Below are positions 32,294-41,242 of a stretch of DNA of 52,108 nt, one piece after another (the first letter of the stretch is position 1; each line of letters starts with the position of its first letter). Origin of the DNA: Bacillota bacterium (GTDB taxonomy: Bacteria; Bacillota; Proteinivoracia; UBA4975); contig JAAYIH010000008.1 in the NCBI GenBank assembly GCA_012523545.1, positions 1 to 52,108 on the forward strand, written 5' to 3'. A program made the translations under genes and the position numbers. The notes beneath the pieces were generated by a model, which saw nothing but the letters and a program-made list of their open reading frames with translations, made no database searches and had not been told where the DNA came from.

Positions 32294-33403
32294 CTATGGT
32301 CTTGCAGTTGCCAGCGCTTCCAAAAGAACGGGATAAAAGCTGATGAAATCCGGGTATTGGTCCCTGTTGCGCTCGTATTCTTTCAGGGCGTCGGTGAGCA
32401 CCTCGGTGTAAATAAAACCGGAGTCCAACTCGCGCCTTAACGCCCTGCTTCCCTCCTGGGGGCTGTCGGCATAAGCCAGCCGGACGGTAACTGCCCGGAC
32501 AATGTGCTCGTTGAGGCAGGACACCCAGGATCCGTATTGCAGTTCTTCCATTTCTCTCCGAATGGGTTCCAGCAAGTATTCGTACTGCATGACTTCGTCA
32601 TGGAAAAGGTCGGTGACGCGGTTGACAAAGCTATGACTGAACTCGTGCCGCAAAATCAACCGGAACGTGGCCTTGTCTCCGTACACGGGCACGTCGTCCT
32701 GCATCTCGGCATCGTCAAAGGCGAGGAGGATGCAATAGGCTTCTATATTGCCTCCGCGCTCGACATGGGATCCAAAACCTCCCCCTCCTCCGTACAGGGG
32801 AACAGGCAGGACGGTGAAAGATTCGTATTCCATCCCGAAGTAGTCCTGGAGTTCGGCCACATAATCTCCGTCTTCCAGCAACGCAGCTACCCGGTAAACG
32901 TTGTCCCGGTAAAAATCTTCATTGGCGGCATAGAAAAGGTGGAAGTCGCTGTCCCGGAAAAAGTCGCGCAGCACTTCAGCAAATTTCCTGAGCTTTTCCT
33001 TGCCGCCGGCGCCGGCCAAAACATGTCGGCTGAGTTCGGCATCGTCATCCCAGCGCATGCTTTCGTTCAAGGACAGGGCAAAATTGGCCGGAGAACTGAA
33101 TCCAAAACCCGTCCGCCTCATTTCCTCGTACATTTGCACCGCCGGATGATCGAAAAATGCCGCATAATGGGCATCCACCCTGTCCCGGTAAGAAAAATTC
33201 GCAATGGTGATAAACTCGCTTTGCGTGCTGAGATACTGCACGATGGACATCAATTCCACCCGGGGATCGACGGTAATGCTAATGCCGTTGCGTTCCAGGG
33301 TCACCGGCATTATGTACGGCAGGGGCTCCTCCCGCCGGCAGCCCGTCGGAACGGGCAACACCAGGAAAACCAAAATGATACAATAAAGCCGTTTCAAAAG
33401 CAT
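32294..33403 (-). CDS. DUF4932-like putative zinc metallopeptidase lipoprotein
   Basis: A protein of 369 residues with a lipoprotein-type signal (hydrophobic 6-18, Cys at 22 after PTG, a less usual lipobox). An N-terminal region resembles DUF4932 (ERNGISITVDPRVELMSIVQYL). Near residue 247 RHEFSHSFVNRV contains an HExxH zinc motif, and NEHIVRA further on may supply a third ligand. A Gly-rich stretch YGGGGGFG precedes it. The substrate is unknown. It lies next to, but is separated by tandem terminators from, the LTA-synthase-like gene. The start was chosen at ATG 33403 after GGGGGG. Confidence 0.72.
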   Translation of the reverse strand: MLLKRLYCIILVFLVLPVPTGCRREEPLPYIMPVTLERNGISITVDPRVELMSIVQYLSTQSEFITIANFSYRDRVDAHYAAFFDHPAVQMYEEMRRTGFGFSSPANFALSLNESMRWDDDAELSRHVLAGAGGKEKLRKFAEVLRDFFRDSDFHLFYAANEDFYRDNVYRVAALLEDGDYVAELQDYFGMEYESFTVLPVPLYGGGGGFGSHVERGGNIEAYCILLAFDDAEMQDDVPVYGDKATFRLILRHEFSHSFVNRVTDLFHDEVMQYEYLLEPIRREMEELQYGSWVSCLNEHIVRAVTVRLAYADSPQEGSRALRRELDSGFIYTEVLTDALKEYERNRDQYPDFISFYPVLLEALATARP

Positions 33404-33513
33404 CCCCCCAGACAACACTTACCAATATATTCCCCACGGCCAGGTCAGACTCCTGCCAGCCGCGGACACACAGCCCATGGATTTCTCCCCGCAGCGCGTT
33501 TCAGCTGATGGAA

Positions 33514-34833
33514 TCACAGCGCGGTCCCGGCGGTGCGGACATCTGTCTTGCCCGTCACTGCTTCGGCGATGGCCGACAGGCGATAGTGCTCCAGGCGCTC
33601 CAGACCGGCCTGGATTTTTGCACGGAGGGCGTCTATCCTGGCCGTCTCCCGGTCGAGACGGCGGACAATGGCATGCTGTTCTTCCAGCGGCGGCAGGGGA
33701 ACTTTTATTGCGGCGATGACGGCGCCGCTGAGGTTTTTCAGACCAGTGGAGGCCGATGCCAGGCAGCGCAACTGGCTGCGGCCGGGGCCGCTGTTAAGCC
33801 AGTAGAATATGTACTTGGGGTGGACTCCGCTTGTCAACCTCAGCCGTTGCATGAAGTTGGAGAAGGCGCAGTTCATGGCGGCCACCTCTTTGTCCACCAG
33901 GGCAGCCTTGCCGATGTGCCGGGCGCTGCCGCTGGACTTGGTGACGAGCAAATCGCCTGCCCGCAACAAACAGCGCCGGTATTCCCCGGACTCCAGCCTG
34001 CACCGGGCAGGGTCGGTTATCTGCCAGCACCCGTCAGGGGAAATCTCGGTTGAACGCAGGACTATCGTCCCCACCCCCTCCGGATCCTCTTCACCCCACG
34101 TCCCGCCCTCGTTTCTGACAAGCAAATGGGCCAGTTTCTTCACCTGCCAATGGGCAGGAATCTCCCCCGGCCACTCCGTTGGAGAGCCTTTCAGGTGACC
34201 CCCGCCTGCAAAGCCCTGGGTTACCCCGCGGCAGACGACGGCCTGCCGGTACTGGGCCCAAAGCTCGTCCAGCCGGGCCTTGGCGGCAATGAGGGCGTCG
34301 ACAGCCTCGGTTTTTTTGTCCAGGAATTGGGCAATTGCCCTCTGTTCCCGCAGCGGCGGCACCAAAACAGTGTACCGGTTGAGATCTGAAATGCGCAACG
34401 AAGGCTGCATGTGGTCCGGGATATTTGCCCTTTCGAAGTGAAACATGGGAAGCAGGTAGTAATAGTAGTACTTGTCGTAAACCTGGCCGCGGCTGACCAG
34501 CAACAGGCAATTTTGCGACAGGCAGAATTTGCCGCCGATGTACATCGGCGTCATAGCCTTTGCGCCTACAGTGGTCACAAATATGCCGCTGGGGATGTCG
34601 TACTCGTACCTGTTCACTTTGCCCATAACGCCCCGATCTGCCGTCTGACCGCTGTATACCGGGTATCCCCCGGGGTTTTCCCCGATAAATTCCCTGGTGT
34701 ACAGACTGGCGTTCCTGCCCTTGACAAAGGCGAAAAGCGCCTTCAGCCTGGCTTTTCCCCAGTGTTGCGGTATAGGCCCAACCCAGGGAATCCCGGAGTC
34801 TTTATAGTTGCTGTATGCCGGATACCGTTTCAC
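33514..34833 (-). CDS. hsdS: type I restriction-modification specificity subunit HsdS, orphan
   Basis: A full-length HsdS of 439 residues with two target recognition domains. Each begins with the typical GxIPxHW motif (SGIPWVGPIPQHW at about 13 and WPGEIPAHWQ at about 235). Two conserved helical spacers follow: LPPLREQRAIAQFLDKKT, and LPPLEEQHAIVRRLDRET ending in VTGKTDVR. HsdS chooses the DNA sequence for an HsdM/HsdR complex. Neither hsdM nor hsdR lies in this window. GTG start at 34833 with GGGAGGGG upstream. It could serve a complex encoded elsewhere or be the remainder of a lost locus. Confidence 0.92.
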   Translation of the reverse strand: MKRYPAYSNYKDSGIPWVGPIPQHWGKARLKALFAFVKGRNASLYTREFIGENPGGYPVYSGQTADRGVMGKVNRYEYDIPSGIFVTTVGAKAMTPMYIGGKFCLSQNCLLLVSRGQVYDKYYYYYLLPMFHFERANIPDHMQPSLRISDLNRYTVLVPPLREQRAIAQFLDKKTEAVDALIAAKARLDELWAQYRQAVVCRGVTQGFAGGGHLKGSPTEWPGEIPAHWQVKKLAHLLVRNEGGTWGEEDPEGVGTIVLRSTEISPDGCWQITDPARCRLESGEYRRCLLRAGDLLVTKSSGSARHIGKAALVDKEVAAMNCAFSNFMQRLRLTSGVHPKYIFYWLNSGPGRSQLRCLASASTGLKNLSGAVIAAIKVPLPPLEEQHAIVRRLDRETARIDALRAKIQAGLERLEHYRLSAIAEAVTGKTDVRTAGTAL

Positions 34834-34893
34834 AGCCTTCCCCTCCCGCGCCTGTCAAACCGCTTCTTCACCGCGCCGGCTGCTTTAGCAAAT

Positions 34894-34919
34894 AAGGGTT
34901 ATCCCGGATGATAACCCTT
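34894..34919 (-). terminator. perfect 10-bp hairpin between rtcB and hsdS
   Basis: AAGGGTTATC (34894-34903) and GATAACCCTT (34910-34919) pair around a six-base loop. The T tract on the minus strand is poor (ATTTGC), so termination of rtcB transcripts is possible but not sure. The rest of 34834-35045 holds only a doubtful 62-codon reading frame. Confidence 0.4.
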
Positions 34920-35045
34920 GCTGGCCACTGTCTGTCGGTGCGTTCAGAGCCCGTTGGCCCCACCGCCAAATTTGCCCGCAGTGGCAAGCTCCGGAAAAAC
35001 TCGCCAATCTCCGTTTCCCGCTCACCGTCCCGCATCCTATTGACT

Positions 35046-36212
35046 TCATCCCGCATCCTTAAAATTATAGACGGGCCGGATGATCTCCAAAATCTCCACG
35101 GTGTCCTGCACGTTCTCGATAATCTCAGCCATGGGCTTGTAGACCAGGGGGCACTCGTCCAGAGTGTTTTTGTTCACCGATGTGGTGTATATCCCCTCCA
35201 TGAGCTCCCGGTACTGGCTGAGGGACAAAGAACGGCGGGCCTCGGTCCTGCTCATGAGGCGCCCGGCGCCGTGGGGAGCGGAATAATTCCAGTCGGGATT
35301 GCCCTTGCCGATACAAATGAGGCTGCCATCCCGCATGTTGATGGGGATAATGAGCTTTTCTCCCCTTTGCGCGGAAACGGCGCCCTTGCGCAAAATCATG
35401 CGGTCTGTATCGATGTAATTGTGGATGGTGGTAAACTGCTCAGTCACTTCCAGGTCCATGCCGCGGAGAATTTCCCAAACCATTGCCCGGCGGTTCAGAG
35501 CAGCAAAGCGCTGGATAATTTTCATGTCGTGAATGTAGTCCGCAAAGAGCCGGCCGCTGGTATAGGCCAGTGCCCTGGGAATGCCCACAGCCTGCTTTTG
35601 CAGCTTCTTGCGCTGTTTCCCTGACAAGTGCTCGCCCAGAGACGGACCCGCCTGCTCCAGCAGTTGCCGGTAAGCTTCCCGCTGATAGTAATTGGCCACT
35701 TCCAGGCCCAGGTGGCGGCTGCCGGAGTGAATGACCAGGTAGAGTTTGCCCTGACTGTCCTTGTTAACTTCAATGAAGTGGTTGCCGCCCCCCAGGGTGC
35801 CGATGCTGAGCCGGGCACGGTCGAGGTCGACGTGGTCCCGGCACCGCAATTGATCGAGGTCGATCTCTTCATTAAAGGGGTGTTCCCGCTTGCGCACGGC
35901 AAAACCGCTGGGGATTCGCTCCCGGATCAGTTTGTCCAGCCTGGCCAGAACCAGGCTGTCCCGGGCCAACCGGGCCACTTCCAGCCCGCAGCCTATATCC
36001 ACCCCTACCAGGTTGGGGACCACCTTGTCGGTTACGGTCATGGTTGTGCCGATGGTGCACCCGGCGCCGGTATGGACGTCGGGCATTATCCTGATCTTGC
36101 TCCCCCGGACAAACTCCTGGTCGCATAATTCCTTAATCTGCCGGGCGGCGCTTTCTTCGATATTGTCGGCAAAGACGATGGCGGTATTGTACTTGCCCCG
36201 AATTTCCAGCAT
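35046..36212 (-). CDS. rtcB: RNA-splicing ligase RtcB
   Basis: A protein of 388 residues of the short bacterial RtcB type. Metal and GTP-site motifs are GVDIGCGLEVA, GTLGGGNHFIEV, HSGSRHLG and NYSAPHGAGRLMSR, the last with the guanylylated His. RtcB joins RNA 2',3'-cyclic phosphate or 3'-phosphate ends to 5'-OH ends and is used in RNA repair. The start at 36212 matches the family N terminus (MLEIRGKYN) and has AGAGG upstream; the longer frame is unsupported. No archease, rtcA or prfH gene is adjacent. It is divergent from the serpin pair. Confidence 0.93.
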   Translation of the reverse strand: MLEIRGKYNTAIVFADNIEESAARQIKELCDQEFVRGSKIRIMPDVHTGAGCTIGTTMTVTDKVVPNLVGVDIGCGLEVARLARDSLVLARLDKLIRERIPSGFAVRKREHPFNEEIDLDQLRCRDHVDLDRARLSIGTLGGGNHFIEVNKDSQGKLYLVIHSGSRHLGLEVANYYQREAYRQLLEQAGPSLGEHLSGKQRKKLQKQAVGIPRALAYTSGRLFADYIHDMKIIQRFAALNRRAMVWEILRGMDLEVTEQFTTIHNYIDTDRMILRKGAVSAQRGEKLIIPINMRDGSLICIGKGNPDWNYSAPHGAGRLMSRTEARRSLSLSQYRELMEGIYTTSVNKNTLDECPLVYKPMAEIIENVQDTVEILEIIRPVYNFKDAG

Positions 36213-36398
36213 GCCATCCTCTCCCTTTTCCTGATTTTCGCGGCAGGCGCCGCTGCATCCCCATATTACCAGATATTCTCCCGGTAGGGAAATAGAACCG
36301 GAGGGGTGCTGCGGGGAAAACACACCGAACCAGATGCGCTTTTTCCGAATCATATAAGTAAACAGCTAATCCTAATCCGGAAGGGATGAAAAGGCTAT

Positions 36399-37658
36399 AT
36401 GGAAAAACGCAAACGCCGCTCACTCCTCCTGCTCTGCGCCTGGATTGCCATGATTCTGACCAACGGCACGGCATGTATCGGCAGGATTCGGGCCGCCGAT
36501 CTCATGGCAGACATCGTTCCCGGTCCGGTTCAAGGCAAAGAAGCCGACGCCAGGTTTATTGAAAACACCGCCGGCTTCGCCCTGGACCTGTTTCGCCATA
36601 GCCTCGCCGACGACGGCAATTCCCTGGTCTCCCCCACTTCGGTCCTGCTGGCCCTGGCCATGACCGCCAACGGGGCAGCCGGCGCAACCCTGGCCCAAAT
36701 GGAAACGGTGCTGGGCCGGGATATTCCTCTGGCCGAGCTCAACCAATACCTGTTCAGCTATGTGCAAAGCCTGACCAGCGCCAAGGACTCCAAACTCCGC
36801 ATTGCCAATTCCATCTGGTTCCGGGACGACAGCAGCCTGCAAGTGGCGCAGGACTTTCTGCAGACCAACGCCGATTATTACCGGGCTTCGGCCTACAAGG
36901 CCGCTTTCGATCTCCAAACCGTCAGGGACATCAACCACTGGGTGGAAGACAACACCGACAGCATCATTGAAAAAATTATCGACGACATTCCCGCCGATGC
37001 CGTCATGTACCTCATCAATGCCATGGTCTTTGACTCCCGCTGGCAAAAGGTGTACAACAAGCTCGACATTTACCGGGACGAGTTCACCGCCGCCGACGGC
37101 ACCAGACAACAGGCCGACTTCATGCGCTCGGAAGAAGGCAAGTACATCGACGACGGCATGGCCACGGGTTTTATTAAACCCTATGCCGGCGGCAAGTACA
37201 GCTTCGTCGCCTTGTTGCCCAACGAGGGCCTCTCCGTCCGCGATTACCTTGCCGGCCTCGACGGGCAACGCTTTGTCAGCGCAATCCGCAACGCCTCCCC
37301 CACCACCGTCAAAGCCGCCATGCCCAAATTCAGCTGCGAGTACACCCTCGAAATGACTGAAATCCTCAAAACCATGGGCATGCCCCTGGCCTTTTCCCGG
37401 GAAGAAGCCGATTTCAGCCGCCTGGCCCATGCCGCCCAGGGCAGCTTATACATCGGCGAAGTGCTGCACAAAGCCTTTATCGCCGTGGATGAACTGGGCA
37501 CCAAGGCCGGCGCCGTGACCAAGGTGGAAATCAAGGTCACCTCGGCGCCGGTGGAGACAAAAACCGTCATCCTCAACCGGCCCTTTATCTTCGCCATCAT
37601 CGACAACGGCACCAGCCTGCCAATTTTCATGGGCGCGGTGGTAAAGTTGTCCAACTGA
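36399..37658 (+). CDS. serpin family protease inhibitor, probable lipoprotein (copy 1)
   Basis: A protein of 419 residues. A basic N terminus and hydrophobic segment end at Cys 26 (LTNGTAC), so a lipid-anchored surface protein is likely. The rest is a full serpin fold with NSLVSPTSVLLALAMTANGA, an NAMVFDSRW strand and the C-terminal NRPFIFAI. The hinge of the reactive centre loop reads GTKAGAVTKV (from about 367). Counting from the conserved Glu, the cleavage site falls near KVTS, which would favour a Thr/Ser-type P1; this is approximate. Inhibitory serpins trap serine or cysteine proteases. A second serpin follows after 61 bases. Confidence 0.92.
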   Translation: MEKRKRRSLLLLCAWIAMILTNGTACIGRIRAADLMADIVPGPVQGKEADARFIENTAGFALDLFRHSLADDGNSLVSPTSVLLALAMTANGAAGATLAQMETVLGRDIPLAELNQYLFSYVQSLTSAKDSKLRIANSIWFRDDSSLQVAQDFLQTNADYYRASAYKAAFDLQTVRDINHWVEDNTDSIIEKIIDDIPADAVMYLINAMVFDSRWQKVYNKLDIYRDEFTAADGTRQQADFMRSEEGKYIDDGMATGFIKPYAGGKYSFVALLPNEGLSVRDYLAGLDGQRFVSAIRNASPTTVKAAMPKFSCEYTLEMTEILKTMGMPLAFSREEADFSRLAHAAQGSLYIGEVLHKAFIAVDELGTKAGAVTKVEIKVTSAPVETKTVILNRPFIFAIIDNGTSLPIFMGAVVKLSN

Positions 37659-37719
37659 GCAGCATCCTGCCGACAACCCGCCGTCCGCATTTAAATCCGT
37701 AAAGGAAAGGTGTTGCCAA

Positions 37720-38985
37720 ATGAAAAGCCGCAGAGCCTTGCTGTCCTCTGCGCTCTGCCTGTTATTGCTCACCGCCGCAGCGACAAACCTTGCCGCCTGC
37801 ACCGACCGGGTCCGGGCCGCCGACCTCATGCTGGACATCACTGCCCAAAAAGTTGAAGGCCGGCCTGCCGACGCCCGGTTTATCGGCAACGTCGCCGAAT
37901 TTTCCCTGCGGCTGTTTCGGAAATCCGCCGACCCCGGGCAAAGCTCCCTGGTCTCTCCCCTCTCGGTGTTGCTGGCCCTGGCCATGACCGCCAACGGGGC
38001 AAACGCCGCAACCCTGTCGGAGATGGAGGCGGTATTGGGCGGGGACATCCCCCTGGATGAACTCAATGAATATCTGTACGCTTATGAAATCAGCCTGCCC
38101 AGCGAGCAGAAAGCCAAAATGTCCATCGCCAACTCCATCTGGTTCCGGGACGACGAAGACCGCCTGCAGGTAGAGCGGGACTTTCTGCAAACCAATGCCG
38201 ACTATTACGGGGCGGCGGCCTACAAGGCTCCCTTTGACCAGCGAACCTTAAAAGACATCAACAACTGGGTCAAGGCCAATACCGACGGTTTGATCGACAA
38301 AATACTGGACGAAATCCGCGACGATGCCGTCATGTACTTGCTCAACGCCATGGTCTTTGACGCCGAATGGAAGGAAATATACAGCAAAAACAGCATTTAT
38401 CAGGGTGAATTTACAGCCGCCGACGGCAGCAGGCAGGCCGCGGAATTCATGTTCTCCGAAGAAACCTGGTACCTCGACGACGGCAAAGCCACCGGGTTCA
38501 TCAAGCCCTACGCCGGCGACAAGTACAGCTTCGTCGCCCTGCTGCCCAATGAAGGTATTGAAGTGCGCGACTACCTGGCCGGACTCAGCGGCGAGAATTT
38601 TTTGCGCATAATCAACGAGGCCCGGGAAATCGCGGTTAACGCCAACATGCCCAAATTCAGCTGCGCTTATACCGTAGAGCTGAATGACTGCCTCAAAGAG
38701 ATGGGAATGCCTGCCGCCTTTTCGGCCGCCCAGGCTGATTTCAGCCGCCTGGGCCGGTCTTCCCGGGGCAATATCTTCATCGGCGAAGTGCTGCATAAGA
38801 CATATATCGCCGTGGACGAACGGGGAACCAAAGCCGGCGCCGTCACCAAGGTGGAAATGCGGGACGAAGCGTATATCGAAACCAGGACAGTCACCCTGAA
38901 TCGGCCCTTTGTCTACGCCATCATCGACAACAGCTCCAAACTGCCCCTCTTCCTGGGCACGGTGCTGGAGATAGAAAGCAAGTAA
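37720..38985 (+). CDS. serpin family protease inhibitor, lipoprotein (copy 2)
   Basis: A protein of 421 residues, clearly a duplicate of the preceding serpin, with a cleaner lipobox (NLAAC, Cys 27). It has the same order of serpin motifs, including SSLVSPLSVLLALAMTANGA and NRPFVYAI. The hinge GTKAGAVTKVE is identical to copy 1. The loop beyond it differs and is one residue shorter (MRDEAYIETRTV against IKVTSAPVETKTV), which predicts a different target protease. It is probably co-transcribed with copy 1, because no terminator is seen between them. A terminator follows directly. Confidence 0.93.
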   Translation: MKSRRALLSSALCLLLLTAAATNLAACTDRVRAADLMLDITAQKVEGRPADARFIGNVAEFSLRLFRKSADPGQSSLVSPLSVLLALAMTANGANAATLSEMEAVLGGDIPLDELNEYLYAYEISLPSEQKAKMSIANSIWFRDDEDRLQVERDFLQTNADYYGAAAYKAPFDQRTLKDINNWVKANTDGLIDKILDEIRDDAVMYLLNAMVFDAEWKEIYSKNSIYQGEFTAADGSRQAAEFMFSEETWYLDDGKATGFIKPYAGDKYSFVALLPNEGIEVRDYLAGLSGENFLRIINEAREIAVNANMPKFSCAYTVELNDCLKEMGMPAAFSAAQADFSRLGRSSRGNIFIGEVLHKTYIAVDERGTKAGAVTKVEMRDEAYIETRTVTLNRPFVYAIIDNSSKLPLFLGTVLEIESK

Positions 38986-39013
38986 AAATAAATCCCGCGC
39001 ACGCGGGATTTTA
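38984..39013. terminator. bidirectional terminator between serpin 2 and MATE 1
   Basis: AATCCCGCG and CGCGGGATT form a perfect 9-bp stem with a two-base loop. The hairpin is flanked by T-rich sequence on the plus strand and A-rich sequence before it, so it serves both convergent genes. Confidence 0.88.
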
Positions 39014-40402
39014 TTATGCCACTTCCAGGTCGCCCAGGTAATCTTCTTTTTCATCGACCACAGGCACTTTCCAGCGCCCAATGAGGAAGAGAATCAACCC
39101 GGCAATGCAAATGAGAAAATTGCTGCCCACCATGGCAAACCACACCGACTTCTCCGCCAGGGAGGTAAAATTCTTGAGCAACAGCACCAAGGGGATTCTC
39201 AGGCCCCACAGCCTGCCCGTAGTTACGAACATGGCCATGACGGTATGTCCCGACCCCTGGAAGCAACCGACAAAAGATTGGAATATTCCCATCAGCGGGA
39301 TGGACAGGGTGATGAGGCGCAGGTAGTAAACCCCCTGGCTCAGGATATCAGGGTGCTTGGAGAAAATGCCCACAATGGACGGGGCCGCAAAATACATGAC
39401 AATGCCGCCGACGGACATTATCCCCACCGACAGCAGTATGCTCTCTGCCACCGCCCTGACCGCCCGCCGGGTCTGGCCGGCGCCCAGATTCTGGCCCACC
39501 ACCGCCGCCAGGGCAGAACCTATACCCATGGCAGGCATGAGAATCATGGAGTTGATGCGGTTGCCGATGCCGAAGGCGGCGATGGTGTGCTCGCCAAAGC
39601 TGAGGACAAAGGCGTTCATAATCATAAAGCCGAGACCAGTGATGGATTGCCCGAAGCCGGCCGGCATGCCCACCTTGATTATCTTCAAGAGGATTTTGGG
39701 GGCAAACCGCAAATCACTGATGCTCAGGCGCAAGCCGCGGTCGGTAAAAAACAAAATGTACAGACCGGCAAAGGTGCTCAAAGCCCTGGCCGCCACAGTC
39801 GCCCAGGCGGCGCCGGCTACCCCCATGCCAAAGGTGAACATGAGCAGCGGGTCCAGGACCATGTTCAGCACCACCGAGGCGCCTGCCAATAACATCGGGG
39901 TAAAAGTATCGCCCTGGCCCTGTTTTATGGATTGAAAGGCAAAAAACACAAACATGGCTGGGGCGCCCCCAAAAATTACGCTAAGGTAGGTCCAGCCGTG
40001 CTCGAGGATTAAACCTTCGGCCCCCAAAAGCACCAGCAGTTGCCGGCCCAAAAGCCAACCTGCCAGGGCCAACAGCAGGGAAAAGAAAAAGGAAAATGCG
40101 ATTAGCTGGCCGGCGGTCCGCCTGGCCTCCCGCTCTTTGGCCAGGCCAATGAACTGGGAAATGAGGCTTGTCCCGGCAATGCTCATGCCGATACCAAAGG
40201 CCATGGCGGCATGAATCATGGGACCGACAAAATTAACCGCCGCCATGGCGGTGTCGCCGTCGGCCAGCCGGCTGACCCAGAACATGTCCACCACGCCGTA
40301 GATGGTTTGCATGGCATTGGCCAGCATTACCGGCAAAGCCAGCTTAAGCAGAACCCGGCGCACATTGCCCTTGAGAATCAACTCCCGTTTCGTCGTCTTC
40401 AT
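39014..40402 (-). CDS. MATE family efflux transporter (copy 1)
   Basis: A protein of 462 residues with twelve transmembrane segments in two related halves. It has MATE family features such as LALPVMLANAMQTIYGVVDMFWVSRL at the N terminus (shown in part), GMSIAGTSLISQFIG and AVVGQNLGAGQ. It uses a cation gradient to export organic cations or drugs. It is closely related to copies 2 and 3. The ATG at 40402 has AGGAGG upstream. It shares a promoter-like block with copy 3. Confidence 0.92.
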   Translation of the reverse strand: MKTTKRELILKGNVRRVLLKLALPVMLANAMQTIYGVVDMFWVSRLADGDTAMAAVNFVGPMIHAAMAFGIGMSIAGTSLISQFIGLAKEREARRTAGQLIAFSFFFSLLLALAGWLLGRQLLVLLGAEGLILEHGWTYLSVIFGGAPAMFVFFAFQSIKQGQGDTFTPMLLAGASVVLNMVLDPLLMFTFGMGVAGAAWATVAARALSTFAGLYILFFTDRGLRLSISDLRFAPKILLKIIKVGMPAGFGQSITGLGFMIMNAFVLSFGEHTIAAFGIGNRINSMILMPAMGIGSALAAVVGQNLGAGQTRRAVRAVAESILLSVGIMSVGGIVMYFAAPSIVGIFSKHPDILSQGVYYLRLITLSIPLMGIFQSFVGCFQGSGHTVMAMFVTTGRLWGLRIPLVLLLKNFTSLAEKSVWFAMVGSNFLICIAGLILFLIGRWKVPVVDEKEDYLGDLEVA

Positions 40403-40424
40403 GCTCAGTCCTCCTATCCTGCTT

Positions 40425-40460
40425 TCCTATTCTACCACAAATCCGGTAATTTTGTTCGGG
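40425..40460 (-). promoter_or_regulatory. conserved promoter block of MATE 1
   Basis: On the minus strand CGAAC, then CCGGATTT, then an extended -10-like TGGTAGAATAGGA. The same ordered elements occur before MATE 3 (45244-45280) and partly before the 5'-nucleotidase gene. No good -35 is visible at 17 bases, so an activator is possible. Confidence 0.5.
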
Positions 40461-40541
40461 ATACAAGAAATTAGCATCCGGGAAAAGATGCTGAATAATC
40501 CCATATATGCGGGGAAGAATGGGCATAAGGCAGGTGATAAA

Positions 40542-41129
40542 ATGGAATTCTTGCGCTTTCTCACCTTTTTCGCCTTCCTGGCGGTGCTGGGGTTCGGCTT
40601 GTACTGGGTGAAGGAGTACCGGGACAAGACGCGCCAGCTCAATTCCGTTATTGCCGACCTGGTAAACTGCAACGGCGAAATGAAGAAAACATTGTTGCAA
40701 GGACTGGTGCCCCGCTTCGGGGCCGAAGACGAGGCCGATCCCGCCCTGGACTTTGCCCGGTTTGTGGCACGGCTGCTGCGCATGAAGTACGGCGGCAAGA
40801 CATCGGTTACAATGGCCAACGCCCTGACGGGCGTGGACATTCAGTTCTGGAGAGGCCAGGACCTGCTCCTGGGCCGGGCCATATGCTGCCCCCAACAGCA
40901 GCCCATCGACTTTGAGCCTGTGGCCGTCCTCCATTCACAAATGCTCAAGCAAGGCGCCAAGGGCGGCTTTGTGGTCACCACCTCAGACTTTACGCCCCAG
41001 GCCAGAAAGTACGCCCAGGACCTGGCCATCGACCTCATCAACGGCCCCAGGCTCATCGACCTGTGGGTCTCTGCCCTGAAGCAGGCACCCCATAAGCAGC
41101 GAGAAACAGCACAAGCCCAGGAAGCGTAG
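40542..41129 (+). CDS. membrane-anchored Mrr-like domain protein, catalytic motif degraded
   Basis: A protein of 195 residues. One N-terminal transmembrane segment (4-23) is followed by a coiled segment and then a domain (about 65-175) with the outline of the Mrr restriction endonuclease fold: ALDFARFVARLLRMKYGG, GVDIQFW with the expected metal Asp 99, and GGFVVTTSDFTPQARKYAQDL with the late INGPRLIDLW. Where active Mrr enzymes have a QxK motif, this protein reads CCPQ (115-118), so the catalytic Lys is missing. It may bind DNA or protein without cutting. AGGTGATAAA precedes the ATG. It lies alone on the plus strand among minus-strand transporter genes. Confidence 0.7.
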   Translation: MEFLRFLTFFAFLAVLGFGLYWVKEYRDKTRQLNSVIADLVNCNGEMKKTLLQGLVPRFGAEDEADPALDFARFVARLLRMKYGGKTSVTMANALTGVDIQFWRGQDLLLGRAICCPQQQPIDFEPVAVLHSQMLKQGAKGGFVVTTSDFTPQARKYAQDLAIDLINGPRLIDLWVSALKQAPHKQRETAQAQEA

Positions 41130-41206
41130 CCACTGTTCAGGGACCGGAAGCACAAAAACGGAGTCCCCCGTCCGGCTCGAAAGGGAACTCCTGTCGACAT
41201 GCGAAA

Positions 41207-41242
41207 GGCGGCTGCCCGGAATCAGCCGCCAGTTTATTTTTG
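41207..41242 (+). terminator. terminator after the Mrr-like gene
   Basis: GGCGGCTG and CAGCCGCC pair around an eight-base loop, followed by AGTTTATTTTTG. An imperfect hairpin with GGAGT/ACTCC arms lies just before it (about 41160-41191). The remaining bases to 41308 show no gene. Confidence 0.8.

Noticed and set aside
32114-32440. Plus-strand frame in the gap after the DUF4932 gene
   Set aside because: It covers two terminator hairpins and the antisense end of the DUF4932 gene, has no ribosome binding site, and its arginine-rich product looks like a GC-rich shadow.
34868-35056. 62-codon minus-strand frame between rtcB and hsdS
   Set aside because: It overlaps the rtcB end, has only AAGG directly before its ATG, has no recognisable motif, and runs through the 10-bp hairpin. 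A real small gene cannot be excluded, but the support is too weak.
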